Positions 26,601 to 41,600 are shown, counted from the stretch's first letter. The stretch is 64,000 nucleotides of DNA from Unio delphinus (GCA_029339505.1 JAQISU010000108.1:20655501-20719500), one strand, 5' to 3'. Notes: generated by a model not told the origin, from the sequence alone. Translations and numbers: made by a program.

Positions 26601-29600
26601 TTAATATTTCATCTTAATAACTTCATGTTAAAATTTATTCAAGGAGAAAGATTTTATTGGCGGTCACTTTAATCAGGAACTCTATAGTAATTCACAGCAT
26701 TCCCATGCAGAGTGAATCACAGTATTGAGATGTTTGTTTGCATGTGCTCTGCTAACCTGTCAAACATCTTGGTGACCCTCGTTTGTACATCACAGACACC
26801 CAAATTTTTAATTTGACCCCCAGTTTTGACATCAAGGTTCGTGTTTTACTCAATCTGACCACCAGTTCTGACACATAGATGATTTTTTACTCAATCTTGC
26901 ACCCTTAAGGGATGCACATGTGGATATCAACATCCAAAGATATCCTTTCTCTACCAACATAAGCCATGTTGTCCCAAGAGCCATGTATGACAAGCCAATA
27001 AAATACCCTGTACCATATGTTAGAAAGATAGAGAATGACACTGGATATTTTGTACAACACAATTGGTTGCTTGATAGTTTTTCTTCAAATCAATATACTT
27101 CTCGAATATCCTTGTACCCTTCAATTTTGGTCCATAGGTGGATGCATGTACCCCCCCACCCCACCCATTTGATCCATCAGCAGGTGCAAATACCCCCCCA
27201 AGAACAAAAAGCTAGTGGGAATGCTGATTCACTTTAGAATTGTATCAGCACAACAAAAATGTTTACTAATTATTGAATCTATCTATTTCAAAGACCACCA
27301 TGTCCAATCTTATCACTTCATCAATGGGACTTGAACAAAGTCATGATGCACAATCATAAGGGTTGGCAGGTCTGTCAGATCTAGCACACAACCACTCAAA
27401 TGTTTAAATTGCTCATTATAAGACTGTTTGATTCGTAATTGCAGTTTAAAAAAGCTCAGCCAATTGGACACAAGGATGCCTCATTTATATTCTCAGATGT
27501 AGCACATAACCACTTAAATGTTTAAATTGCTCGTCAGTTTGGTCGAGTATTGCCTTTAACACCGAGACAGCCAATCCGGGCTGGCCGGCATGGGTATCAA
27601 ACTATCGACACATGAATTATGAGTCTCATGTTCTTCCAACAGAGCTACTGTGTCTCCCAATCATTCAATTGAGATCATGAAGATACAAGTTTACATGTCA
27701 AGTTTGATCAAAATATGATCCAAAATATAACCTCCTGAATGATCAGAAACTCACCTTTTATCAGATTCCAAAATCCAAGTATGTGTGAGCTATTTCTGAT
27801 GTCAAAGATCATCTAATTAACTGACACCCACACCTTTCTATACCATTGGCAGTTGGCATGAATAATGGATGATATGAGGTCAGGATTCTCTGTGCATATC
27901 TTCATTTCTGTTATGACCATCTAATTAAACAGTGTGATCATAAATGTTTTTTTTTGTTGTTTTATACTTAATATTGCAGGTATGCTTGTTGTCAAGCATT
28001 TGATCTAGACTAAGTATGGGCACCAACCATGTAGAAGTTCCAAGTTCAAATCTCATCATATGCTTTTTCAATGTTTGGGCTTATACTCTTTATATACTGA
28101 ATTACAAAAGTTAATTATGTTTCAAATGATATTTTCAAAGTGAAAATACAGAGAGCATGGCAAAACACCCCAACAAATAGATGTCATTATAGTTCAGGAT
28201 AGAATACTTCAGTCTGTTATACATATTGCTAGCCAACATGACTGAAAATGAAATAAAAGAAAATTTACTTGTTCCGAATGAATAACATATATTTCAACAC
28301 AATGATGAAAAGGTATTTTAACCCATTCAATGAAATATATCCATTTTGTTAATGATCCAAGCAAATACCATTATATACTACTGATATCAAGCAAATACAC
28401 ATTTCTAGGTAAGCAAATTCAATTCATACTTTATTAACATCCTTCTTAGAAAAATCATTTTACTTTATGTGCATATCCATGTTGGTATTAATGGTGTTTT
28501 ACGTTGTGTATATCCATGTTGGTACTAATGGTGTTTTGCTTTGTGTATATCGATGTTGGTATTAATGGTGTTTTGCTTTGTGTATATCGATGTTGGTACT
28601 AATGGTGTTTTACTTTGTGTATATCCATGTTGGTACTAATGGTGTTTTACTCTGTGCATATCCATGTTGGTACTAATGGTGTTTTACTTTGTGTATATCC
28701 ATGTTGGTACTAATGGTGTTTTGCTTTGTGTATATCAATATTGGTATTAATGGTGTTTTACTTTGTGTATATCCATGTTAGTACTAATGGTGTTTTACTT
28801 TGTGTATATCGATGTTGGTATTAATGGTGTTTTACTTTATCTGTATACTGATGTTGGTATTAATGGTGTTTTACTTTATCTGTATATCCATGTTGGTACT
28901 AATGGTGTTTTACTTTGTGTATATCCATGTTGGTATTAATGGTGTTTTACTTTGCGTATATCCATGTTGGTACTAATGGTGTTTTACTTTATCTGTATAT
29001 CCATGTTGGTACTAATGGTGTTTTACTTTATCTGTATATCCATGTTGGTATTAATGGTGTTTTACTTTATCTGTATATCCATGTTGGTATTAATGGTGTT
29101 TTACTTTATGTGTATATCGATGTTGGCATTAATGGTGTTTTACTTTGTGTATATCCATGTTGCTATTAATGGTGTTCTACTTTATGTACATCACAATATT
29201 CAATGAAGTTACAAGCAATTTTACAGCAACTAAAAAAAAAGGAATCTGAACCTTGGCTGCACAATGTGAATAAATTTCAAGCTTTACCTCTCTATGTTCT
29301 GGCTGTGCAGTATTAAGAAGATCTGTGAAAGCTCCAGCTAATCTTCTAGCAGCATCCAGCAACCTGTTCCCAGTATCATCTTCCTGTAATGCTGCCAGAA
29401 TTTTAACATCGTATGTAAAGCTTCCCAGATTGGACGAACTGTAAGGAGAAGAATCCAAGTTCTATACAAGTAGTACAATAATAAGTATGGATAAGAATTC
29501 AGTTCCATACAAGATGTACAATAATATGCAAGGAGAAGAATTCATATTCCATACAAGATGTACAATAATATGCAAGGAGAAGAATTCAACTTCCATACAA

Positions 29601-32600
29601 GTAGAACAATAATATGCAAGGAGAAGAATTCATATTCCATACAAGTAGAACAATAATATGCAAGGAGAAGAATTCATATTCCATACAAGATGTACAATAA
29701 TATGCAAGGAGAAGAATTCATATTCCATACAAGATGTACAATAATATGCAAGGAAAAGAATCCAACTTCCATACAAGTAGAACAATAATATGTAAGGAAA
29801 AGAATCCAAGTTCTATTCAAGAAGTACAATAATATTAGTGATGGGAATCGGTCAGAAATTAATAATCGATAATTGGTTCACCTAAACCAACTGATCATCG
29901 ATTATAATCGGTTACTAAGAGCAAATTAAATTTTTTTGTTACACAGGTATATCTTTGATCAAGAGTTCAATACGTTTATAAATGTAAGGAGTAATCTCTT
30001 TTAATTACATGTATAGTTTAAGCTGACAATAATAATACATTGTGTGTTACTTTTGTTCAATGACTTTGTCAAATGAACGCAACTTTTTATGGCTGATCAG
30101 TCAATTATCACTGAAATACTGACAATCCCCCAAAATTCGTTCATATGTGATGTGTCTATAATTTAAAGTATAGAAGGACATGATTTTCTTGTTTGTCGTT
30201 GTTTATAAATACTACAAAAAATGTTGCAATTTAACTGAAACAAATCAACAAATGTGTTTAAATTTATAAACTCAACAATTTAACAACTTGACCATGTAAT
30301 AATGACTATTTGTTCCTAATTAATGAATCATAAGGTTTTTTATTTGTAGTTGTGAAGGGTTTAATAAATTTCAGGTCAACTTTAGTGGCTGGGAGTTTTA
30401 CTAACCTTTGTGCTTTGCATACACCAAAAAGTAGTCTCCCTTTACAAACAATCGATTATGGAGTTTCACAATCGATTATCTTATTGGTTTGCTCAACCAA
30501 CTGATGATCGATTATAATCGATAATCGGAACAACATTAAATAATATGCAAGGAGAAGAATTCATATTCCATACAAGATGTACAATAATATGCAAGGAGAA
30601 GAATTCATATTCCTTACAAGATGTACAATAATATGCAAGGAGAAGAATTCATATTCCATACAAGATGTACAATAATATGCAAGGAGAAGAATTCAACTTC
30701 CATACAAGTAGTACAATAATATGCAAGGAGAAAAATTCAAGTTCCATACAAGATGTACAATAATATGTTCAGCAGAACCTAAGTCTCATTGCAACGATGT
30801 GTTATCAGTACAACTACTGTTCTGAGTTTCACAAATTTTGCCATATCACATTAACACTGTTGAGGACAATGCCACCACCAATGATACCTATGCCACCCGT
30901 CAAGGAACTACATCTCATGAAGTATCTCACCATGTTTATGTAGCTGAGACAATAAAGAGTTCAAATCAATGGAAAAGAAGACAATTGGCTGTTCCAGTAA
31001 AATATGCATGGGACCCAGGGAAGGCACATTTAATGTAGATTGGTCACCTTTAGATGCAATTTAGAATTCTGTATTTTTCTCGGATGAACTCTGGGGTAAA
31101 GTAGTACCCTTGCATTAATTTTTTTAAAAAGTGCCTTCCTTGGGTACCATGTATATTTAAATGGAATAACCCTAACAAGAGAGTCATAAAATGATCCTTA
31201 AAAGTAATTCAGGTATCATCAAGAGTGGTTTTAAGTTAAAAGAGTAGAAAATTGTACTGTTAGTCATTAGTTGTAATGATTTCTCACATCCAGCAATCAT
31301 GCTTTCATCATTTTATCAGCCATACCAAAGTTATGTAACAATAAAAATCTGTCTCTTGGTGCTAAATTGAAAATTCACTAGTACTGCAAATTTTGTCGTA
31401 TCAAGTTATTCAATGCAACAATGATAAATTATTATTTATTAAGCTTTACATTTGTTTCACTGCAGCTCCCACTGCTCCGAAGTCAGTTTCATTGTGACCT
31501 TCAGAGGTCAAGGTCACCAGTTGAGCTGTGGCTGCATTCATAGCTGACATCTGAGCTGAAACTTTCTGTCGTGACAAGTCCATGTGGTTCTCTCTCCATT
31601 TTCTTGATGCCTGCAAGGAGAGAAAACATGAAGGCATATATAATTTGACACTCATAAATATTTCAGTTATGTGTGCCTCTAGTTCAAAACAAAAACATTT
31701 AACTAAAGACTTCAAATCAAAATTAATTCTTGCAAGTCCCCTACACAGATGTGTTCTTATCAAACTATTTTATTCTGCCATTACTCTTAAAAACATTATC
31801 ATCAATATCATCACCATTTAAATAATCTTGTCCAAGAGGACAAGTTCGTTCAATATCACTTGCCTTACTTACATAATGGCTGCTCATTTCTCAAACAGGC
31901 TTATGTAATGTTGTAAGAAAACATCCTAGATAAATTATCTCTGGTACATTACAAGATACTGGATTTACATATTTTACTACATTCTTAACCCTTAAAGTGC
32001 TGCATTGTTTTGCAGTACAAGGTCCCTCAGTGCTGAATTGTTTCAGGGGAGAAAAGAAGAAAACTGCACAGTCTTTAAATTACATGTATTTCATTAAATT
32101 TCATCAGTATTTTTGTTTGTTTTTGATGGAAAAGTTCAAATATATCTAAGAAATGTTAAATTCTTTAATAGTCCAACCATGCACATGTTATGTCTGTCAC
32201 AATGTTATATATAAATTGTGAAAATCACAGGTAAAGGAAGGGTGACAGTTTTGCAAAAATCCACTCCATGAATGTCAGAGGTAAGTTTAAACCCTCCGGT
32301 CAGTAATTAATGTTCATGAAAAACTATCACCTGTTATTTATTATAATATCATCAAACCGAGGTCCATATCTGGTGATTAAACCTCAGCACAGGCATTATT
32401 TTTGTTCAATCATTGGGCCGATTTTGTGTAAAGAGTCACCTTAATTGTTCTCATTGTCTGACAGGTGTAAATTGCTTGGAATAACTTGAAATCTATCCCA
32501 AACTTATTTTTTGCTGAAGTATGTGGTTGATATCACATCATCATTAGCCCATTAGGAATCGAGATCAGACATATGTACCAAACCCATTGTTTTAATTGAA

Positions 32601-35600
32601 GCGAAAACGTTTTAGATGCTCAGGTGTGACAGGCCGCCATTTCTTCATGCGACTTTTTCCTTCAAGTCTGCTCCATGAACTCTCTGATCTGCATTACGAT
32701 TTGTATGACCTACTATCAGATGCAATAACTCGTCATCTAAGAAAAAGTCTTCAACAGTCCGTAAGTTCATTATTCACCATCTCAACATTTAATTTTGAAG
32801 TACCAGTGAATGGGGGTTGACAGGTGCACCATCTTTTCACACCAAGTGAGCATATATATATATATATATATGACTCCAGTTCCACGTAAATTCCTGGCTC
32901 AAAATCATTCATGGGTATTTCCATCAATACCTCGCTTGCTCCAATAATGTCATTTTTCTCAAATTATTCAAAATCATTCTTAGCATCACTATCAGAAGTG
33001 AATATTTGTTGCAAGAAATCACCTTCATATTCAGCGTCAGCCATTTTAGTTTTGCACTAGTACCATGTGATTAGAAGCGAGCATTTGTAAAATTACATCG
33101 TTAATAATATAGTAAAGTACTACAGAATGCTCGTTCCGGGCCTTTCCCGGGCCTTTTTAAACCAATCAAATATAGTTTTACAGGCATTAATGGCAAGATG
33201 ATGTTATAGCATGCAATCATTGTTGCTCACCTCGAAAACGACTATAGTCGTGACAAGCACTACGGGACCAAAAACAACAGCGCAACTAGTCGCGACTAGC
33301 ACTTTAAGGGTTAATATTTATGAATATTAATCATCCAAAATTCTGATCTACACTCATATTCTGATTGAAGCTGGATAAGAAATCTGGACTCCACAGAGCT
33401 AAGAAGCAATAATTCTAAGTCACAATATATGCTGGACACAAGGTTGTACTATAAGTTTATCTGGCCTTATGGACAGGTTCGCTAAAAGCTTACCCCATCT
33501 GATCCCAGCTGAGGAATATCTGGTTTCTGGTCAAGCTCACTCTGTGCTGCAGAAATTGCTGACAGACCATCCTGTATGGTGACAATCAGTGCCCTCTGGG
33601 CTTGAGTCATACCATGTTCATCATAACTCTGACTCTGAAAACAGAAATACAGCATTCCTATTGTCAATATACAGCATTCCTATTGTCAATATACAGCATT
33701 CCTATTGTCAATATACAGCTTTCCTATTGTCAATATACAGCTTTCCCACTGTCAAAATACAGCATTACCATTGTCAATATACAGTTTTACCACTGTCAAA
33801 ATACAGCATTCCTATTCTCAAAATACAGCATGCCCATTGTCAAAATACAGCTTTCCCAATGTAAAAATACCACATTCATATTGGTAAAATACTGAGAAGC
33901 TAAGGTTGCATCAGAAATGGATGAAGTTCCAATGATTGCATGAATGTTAACTATTAAATATCAAATTTACAAAATCAGGAGAATGATGAGTCTAAAAAAC
34001 ATTCTTGCTTTACATCCATCAATATATAGTTTTACTGGTTCATAAAACTTCATCCTGACCTCAAATAAGTCAATAAAAGTTTTATTACATTACTTTTTTT
34101 TTTAAAAAAAGGTAATTTAATTTTCTTTTGGAATTGTACAAATGCCACCTGCCTGATGTTAAGAACTTTGTGTTATGGCATAACATAAAAGTCAATGCCG
34201 TGCCACATGAAGAAATATTACATATCATGTGATGTCCTATTTAGGAAAAACCATCTCCCATGGTAATCATTGAATTTTATTTAAAAAATGATAAACAGCA
34301 CGGAATTTGTAATTCTCAATAATGTTGCTATGAGAAACTTCAAGCATATAAAAAAAACTTTCAACCAATAGTAAAAGAATGCAGCCATTAAAGTAGAAGA
34401 TGTTGATGATATGTAATTTTCATAAACTTAAACACAAAAACTTTCATATTGTTCACCATGACATCCATCATAGCAAATCATGGCATAAACTTTATTCCTA
34501 TGGTGATATTATCAAAGTTTCAATGCAGCTGCTGTAGCAGATATACAACTATTAAAAACAGAAATGCAAAACTTTAATATTGTTCATTCACCAGGGAAGG
34601 AAAAAAAAACTACTGTATCTCATAAGACATATACAGGTGAGATAATAAATGACAATATGTAAAGGTAAACACACATACACACACCTGTCTCATGGCATGT
34701 GACATGTTGGTCTGGGAGGTCATCTGACTAAAAGTGGCAGTATTCATGCTGCCTGTCGAGAACTGTGACTCACCACCACCACCAACCCTCATTACTGCAG
34801 GGATCGCTACAGACCCCGTACTAGGCTGATTTGTTGTATGCTGCTGATGGCTTATGATTGTAGCCCTGGAAAGAAGGAATCAAATTAGCATATTATATTA
34901 TGACCTGATAAAACAACATAATCACAACACTGTAGATGAGGCGATTTCCACAACATTAAGAAGCCAAAATAATTCAGTGGCTGCTGTAAAGGAATCTTTA
35001 TCAAAAGGATGCAGGTTCAAATCCTACCATCAGACAAAGTCATTTACCATGTTGTGCCCTTGAGCAATGCAAATTATTCAAACTGCCTCAGAGCACAATA
35101 ACCTACATGTATACTGCTGTAAAACATCCAACCAAATCAATTCCAAAGCATTACATTTTCACGTTTACTGAAACATTACTAATTTTAAACTTTCATAATT
35201 TTGGCACTTAATGACAAAACTTAATTATCTGAATTTCTGTAAGGACAGGTTTGAAAGATTTCTTTTCACTCTACCAAGACCGACAACAAAATCTAAACAA
35301 ACTGGAAATTTTGCGCTTACATACAGTATTAGGCTAAGACTATCTCTAGCCTTGATTTTAAACTTTAATCATCAAAAAGCACTGAATAAATGCAATAATG
35401 CCACAATCATGCTCTTAAAGGGTTAATTTTGACACTATGCAAAATTGAAACAACTTTATATGTTAAATATTCTTAAATTCTCAGAGCGTTATAACTTCAT
35501 TTCAGGCCTAGAATTTAAAGACAACTTCCTTATATCCAGAAGGACTTGTAGATTGGGGAATTTAACCAGCCCTTCCCACAATTCAATGTCAGATGCATCT

Positions 35601-38600
35601 AAAAATTAACAACACTTTTATTTCTTAAATATCACAATCATTCATTATTCAGAGGTACAAATCCTGCTTTAGAAAGCTACCAAGGTTATCAGAAGATATT
35701 CACAAAGCACAGGTTCACATGAAAAATAAAGACGGATTCTCCAGAAAATAACTGTCAGAATAGATGACCAAGTACAAATTTGTTTTTAGATTTTTGTCAT
35801 CCTGAAGAAAAAACCCAAAAATAAATAAATAAAAGCAAAAGACAAGGACCTCATATATTGTAACTCTACAGAAGGGTGATTTAAGGCACTACACAATGTC
35901 CAACAGTGAAAGCTGTGTGAAAGATCTCCCGTTATAGCAACAGAGGCATTGTGCAGGTTTTAGTAACTGACAGAAACCTTTCGACAAAAAATGTGTCTCC
36001 GTGATGATATTCCTTTAAAGACAGAATGGTTCATCATAATTATGATTTTGATGACCATGGCACTGCAATGACAGTTTGACATGTTCACATGTCTGCTTTT
36101 ACAATCTTTTAGTCCACTAACCTATGACCTTTTCTATCCCATTTTAGATATTCCAACATCTATCTTGTTGTGTGAGGTCAGAGCTCACTGACAGTTTAAA
36201 TTTTGGTAATCTCATGCATTAAGGACATAACAAACCAAAAATGTCATACTTGCAAGATAAATTGTCTTCCTAATGAGTGACTACACCATGTGGTTTCAGT
36301 GAATCCCAACTTTTTAATAAGCAATGTGCTTATTAAAACAACCGAATCTTGAGGATTTATGAGAGAACTTGGACATCATTTGATCATTTAAATTTGTGAA
36401 AATTACATATGACAGAGTAAAATAAATGCTAACTGGTGACAACTGAAATTTTTACTCGTCATTAGAAAATTAGGAAAACTACTAGTCCTAAAGGAAATTA
36501 TTAGCCTGGGACTAGCGGACTACTGCTAATTTCTAGCTATGCATTTAAAAAAATCTTTTCCGAATTATTAGTTTTAAAAAATACTTAAATTTTTGGCTTC
36601 ATTAAATTAAGTTTTGTTTGTTTAGAAATGAGAAACTATCCTTTACATTTTTAGGTTCTTTTGTATTAAAATATTTTAATAGATAAAAACATTAGTGTAA
36701 CTGCTTGTAGCTTACACAGATGTAACTTTCCCGTTTCCTTAATATTCTGCCCATTGCTTATGTTTCCTGCTTGCATTCTGGTGTTACGGAGTGCTCAGCT
36801 AATAATACTACCACAAGACCTATGTTATAAAACGTTAAAGTGGAGAGAAAGTGCTTGCCGCCTGAAATACATGCCTATTTTGCTTTACTTACATAATGGC
36901 TTTTTAGTTTTCATATGCTACTAACTACATGGAGAAAAAAAAGGACCTCAATACAGAGAAACACTAATAATGAGAACTTACTGCGCTGGAGAAACACTGT
37001 CTTCATACATTGGTGCTTCATCATCTCCATCAATACCCAAGTGATCCTTTGCCTTTTGCTGTTAAGGAGAAAAAGACAGATACCAAAGTAATGTAAGCAT
37101 AAATGATGGAAATGGATCACCAGTAGATCCTAATTTTGGTTATGTATAATGCATATCCAAATGAGAATAGAGTGGAGAAATAATTGCTGTCATATAAAGC
37201 CCTAGCAAACAAGGGTCTACACTACAACTTAAAATCATTAATACAACAAACAGAGAATAACTTGTTCAACCAATGCATAATATTCATCACTAACGGTCAG
37301 ATCCTGAATCAAAATAACAAAAGCATTGTAGGAAAAATCAAGCAACCAAATATTCAATTACGATTTCCCATAATTCAACATAAAAAGAAGTTATTTTTTA
37401 GCTGTTAACATTCTGTTATGAAATCTGGTGGAAAAAGTAAATCATGCAAATAACAGATTCTAGTTAATATAGCCATCTACTAAGTAATACAACCCAAGCA
37501 CCAGCAACATGACAGACACCAAAGTATCAATAAACAATTAAACTTTTATGGACATTATATGCAAATTGAACATCATCCAGTTTCATCCTCTAATTCTTTT
37601 CTTAAAAGATACTTTATCAGTGCTATGCTCTGTGATTACTGTATTGCTAAAAAGGAACTTGATCCTAATTTGTCATGAAGTAACGGGTGACAACATTTGT
37701 TTCCTCATTGCAGAAGAAGAGTGCTGCAAAATGTCATATGATATGCCCAACTCAAGACCTTTTCCCTAAAATGACATTCTTTACCTCTGAATTTGGGAAT
37801 TATTACTATATGATAATGTGTACACATGCATAATGTTTCGTCAATACATCTGTGGGGGTTCAAAAGTGATGGAGAAACAGACCAACTGCCATAAATGTAT
37901 CTCAGATAGATCTGGAGATGTGAAGCAGAGATGGATAGATAATGGACAACAAAATTGTAAAAGAACTAATACAACAAAGCCAAATTGTACATGGGCCCCA
38001 AATGATTGCCATGATACAAATGTGTACAATGTTTAATGAATGTTGAAGGTATCTCCAACAGTTCAATGCATGCCAAATTTCATGGAGATATCTTCAACAG
38101 TTCAATGTATGCCAAGTTTCATGGAGATATCTCCAACAGTTCAATGTATGCCAAGTTTCATGGAGATATCTCCAACAGTTCAATGTATATAAACATTCAT
38201 GAAGATATCTCCAACAGTTCAATGTATTCTAAGTCACATGAAGATATCTCCAAGAGTTTAATGTATTCAAAGTCATATGATGATGTCTCATATGGTTCAA
38301 AGGTTATTAACCAGAGTGACCAGTGGATGGATGGAAGAACAGGCATGAGACATACAGCTTTTGCAGGATACAAAATGTTGTTGTGATACAAAAGAAAACC
38401 ACGTTTTATGAAGATATTTCAAATGGTTCAAGAGATATTACATAAACAAATGTGTTATGAACAAGGGACAACCTGACTTGAGCATACCCCCCCCCCCTCC
38501 AGCCTGGTTACTGAGGATGGGTAGTAAAAAAAAAAAAAAAAGATTAAACTAAAATACAGTGCAATATAACAATGCTTACCTTGCGGAGAATAATATCAAT

Positions 38601-41600
38601 GTATCCCGCAATGAGAGCAGCTATCTGTTCTCCCTCCTGCGTCTGCACTGAATAATATGCATCTGCATGGTCACCAAAGTCCTGAAATTACAAAACATAT
38701 AGTTAAATTACAAGCAGCAATACGAGTCCCTGAAATACTTCCCACCATTTGACATGCACGAATCAGCTTGATGTCCACTAAACATAATTGCCACATTTCC
38801 TGTTATTTTCCCCAAATGATCTGAATATTGCCTTTTATTCATATGTACTGTTAACACATTTTAATAGGCATATAGTCTCTTTTCTCCTGACCTGTCGCTT
38901 GTTGGATTCCAATTAGAAACAAAAACTTAGCAACATAAAATACATGCTGTTTAAAACATCCGAGATACTCCCATAAAGGTAGTCTGGTTCTCCAAGCAAT
39001 CAATCTAATATAAAACCAGATCTGAATCAAACAGACAAGCCAGAACCAGGATTTTACCACAAACAATTGTTTTTCCATAATATGTTTTTAATCTGAAAGT
39101 CATTTCCGTAAAACTTGTGGCAAAAATTTTAAGCGTTGGCAGGTCTCGAAAACCCATCATGGAGTTTAGGAAATACGAGGTTACAAAAAGCTTGAACTCT
39201 CTTAGTGCGAATTTTTCTTCAACTGTAACCTTGTCACCAAGGTCAATGGGCAAGCATGTATTTTCACTGAATTGTTTTAGCTCCATCAGGGTTCACTCAA
39301 TAAAGGAAGAAAATCCATCAAGTTGTATATAAATGAAAAAAAAAAAAATCTACACAAATGTTCTTTGAATAAGACTATTGCCTTAATGTCATGAAGTTAA
39401 GTGTGTCATCTACTGAATTGTCCTACCTTCATAATATTTAAAGTGTGTGTGTGTGTGTGTAATTTGAATTTTTAACATAGCTTTAACAATTTTTCAGTCA
39501 TATTGCTATGATGTCTGCAATGTAGCAGTTTATAGTGATGTCTAACACTGGGGCATCATACAACCGACATATAGCATGATGTCCCATCCAGACACATCAA
39601 CCCAACACCAGGCCGACCAGTCACAACACTAACTTCTTAATGCTGAGTCCCTAGTGAGGCAGCTGTTAGCACCATTTAAAGCAAAATTTGGTATGACTCG
39701 GCCAGGGATTAAACCCTCGACATCCTGCATCCGAGACGAACACTTTAAATGCTAGGCCAATGGAGCGGTCCATCCAAAGTATGTTGAGAACCTATAAAGG
39801 GGTTTAAAAAATACAAGCAAATAAAAGCTTAAACTAATCCCTTGAATAACTGTTGATGCTAATGATGTCACAAAAATCACAGGTACGTCTCAATTCTTGC
39901 TAATATGGGTTGAATGAAAACATCTCTAAACTAATTTTTAGAACAACATATAAAATAAGCATATAATCTGTTATTTAATGATAAATGACAGATCAAAGAT
40001 TGTGACTTACCAGGGTAAAACTATTTGGAGATGCTGCCCAACGTCTGACTGTTGTGAGGGGCCAAGTCCTCAAAATCTGAAAAGTAAAAGAGATGTATAG
40101 GAATCTATATGACACAGATGACCATGACGAACGAGAAGCAATTTTCCAAGTCAATGGTGAAGACTTGCCTAGGTCCTCCTTAGTTCTGTTTTTTATCTTC
40201 CTAAGCATTAAGAAGCATCTCGGCCAGACTTGGAACTCAATTTCTTACAAAATTATTTATCAAAACAAAACTTGTCATTGATGTGACATAACAGGATGTG
40301 ACATCAGCAACATTTTTACTTCAAAATACATGAATATTTTAAAATTAACTTGTCAAAGCACACCAAATGAGAAAAACAAAAATACTGAAATATTGATGGC
40401 TTGAAGGTGATACTAATAGCAGAACATATATTGCTATTTGTGGCCATTGATACTATTGTAAATGTACCACTTTACATTATCTCTACAATTTTTTTTCTTC
40501 TTTCATGTCTCTTTAGAAACTCTATATCACCTTTAAGCTTTTTTGTTGGGATTTCCATCTAAAAACACATTTTACTAATGTTTCAAGCATTAACAGCAAT
40601 GAAACAGTATCAAACAAAGGGAGATAGTTATTACTTGTAAAAAATCATTTAACTAAATTTGGTTGCCTCCCTGACACATAAAATTTGTATTTCTACTAGA
40701 GCTATTATTGTCTGTTACAAGTTTTAGCAAGTTACAGCATTATTAGCAATGCAAACTATATTTGACAAAAATAAACTGTCACTAAGCCACAGGCATGGAA
40801 CAGTTTCAATCCCTCTATGCCATGGAACAGTTTCAATCCCTCTATGCCATGGAACAGTTTCAATCCCTCTAAGTCAATGATACAAAATATATCACAATAC
40901 CCATCCATTTTATTATTTTACTCTTTGTGAAAATACATTTAAAACATTCTAAAGAAAAATCTTTCATGAATTCCAGTTGACTTAACTGTAAACGCTCCCA
41001 CTTATTTAAACAAAATTGTCCAGGTCCTGTATGGGTTTTCTCTAAATTAAATTGATTTCAAGATTCATGAATGACCTCTAATGAACATAACAAATTGACA
41101 GAAAATATGCAGGTTTACAAATGAAAGCTGTTTCTATTATGACACTCTCCCTCAACAATTCCATGCCCATGACGTAATAAACAAACAACTAGAGTTAATT
41201 AAATTCATATACAGTGTCCCCCTCATTAATGCCAACCAATGACCTGAATCCCTTGGCACTAACAAGTTTGTGTTCAAAAGTACTCCTCAAGAAAGACTAC
41301 TACTCTAATGTGACCAGCGGCCTAAATGTTAGTGCACAAATTTTACCCATCACAAGCAGCCACATTTTATAACTAATATGTGTCCAGAACCAATATTTAA
41401 TTATGGTAAGGTAAGTAATCTGATTATCTTTCCCAAATGTCTGTTCCCAGATGTCAGTTTTTTGATAGTGAAAGAAGTGTTGGCTAAAGTACATGTACTA
41501 CAAAGGTTGTTATTACATCATTAAAACTAATGTGTGCAGGCAATGAGGTCAGCAATGTTTTAATAGAGCTTTGGCCTTCACACAATGAGTTTTTTTGCTA

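Larger units (their letters stand above)
21748..29287. other. longest complete talin intron (w16-w15)
   Basis: 7.5 kb between R1 exons. It holds tandem arrays at 23448-23955, 24560-25010, 25720-26060 and 28458-29190, a possible hAT-like fragment at 24234-24510 and a tRNA-like SINE head at 27536-27660. The intervals 21750-23440, 26060-27350 and 27660-28450 contain only AT-rich sequence, G-runs (about 23213-23223, 26405-26416) and short chance frames. No extra talin-like exon was seen. Confidence 0.7.

Noticed and set aside
28915..29206. Two overlapping plus-strand frames with valine/leucine/tyrosine-rich repeats that look like membrane segments
   Set aside because: Both are translations of the 37-39-base minisatellite in different frames.
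30838..31038. Short plus-strand frame as a small gene
   Set aside because: 66 codons, no recognisable similarity, intronic and next to a minisatellite; nothing supports expression.
33589..33895. Three overlapping plus-strand frames rich in SIYSIPIV-like repeats
   Set aside because: Products of the 22-base array next to exon w13.
35395..35425. CTCTTAAAGGGTTAA as a third piggyBac-like end
   Set aside because: It differs from GCACTTTAAGGGTTAA in the key bases and no similar body lies beside it.
38036..38386. Plus-strand frame of 116 codons with a 13-residue repeat
   Set aside because: It follows directly from a 39-base tandem repeat (a multiple of 3). There is no conserved domain and it lies within a talin intron.
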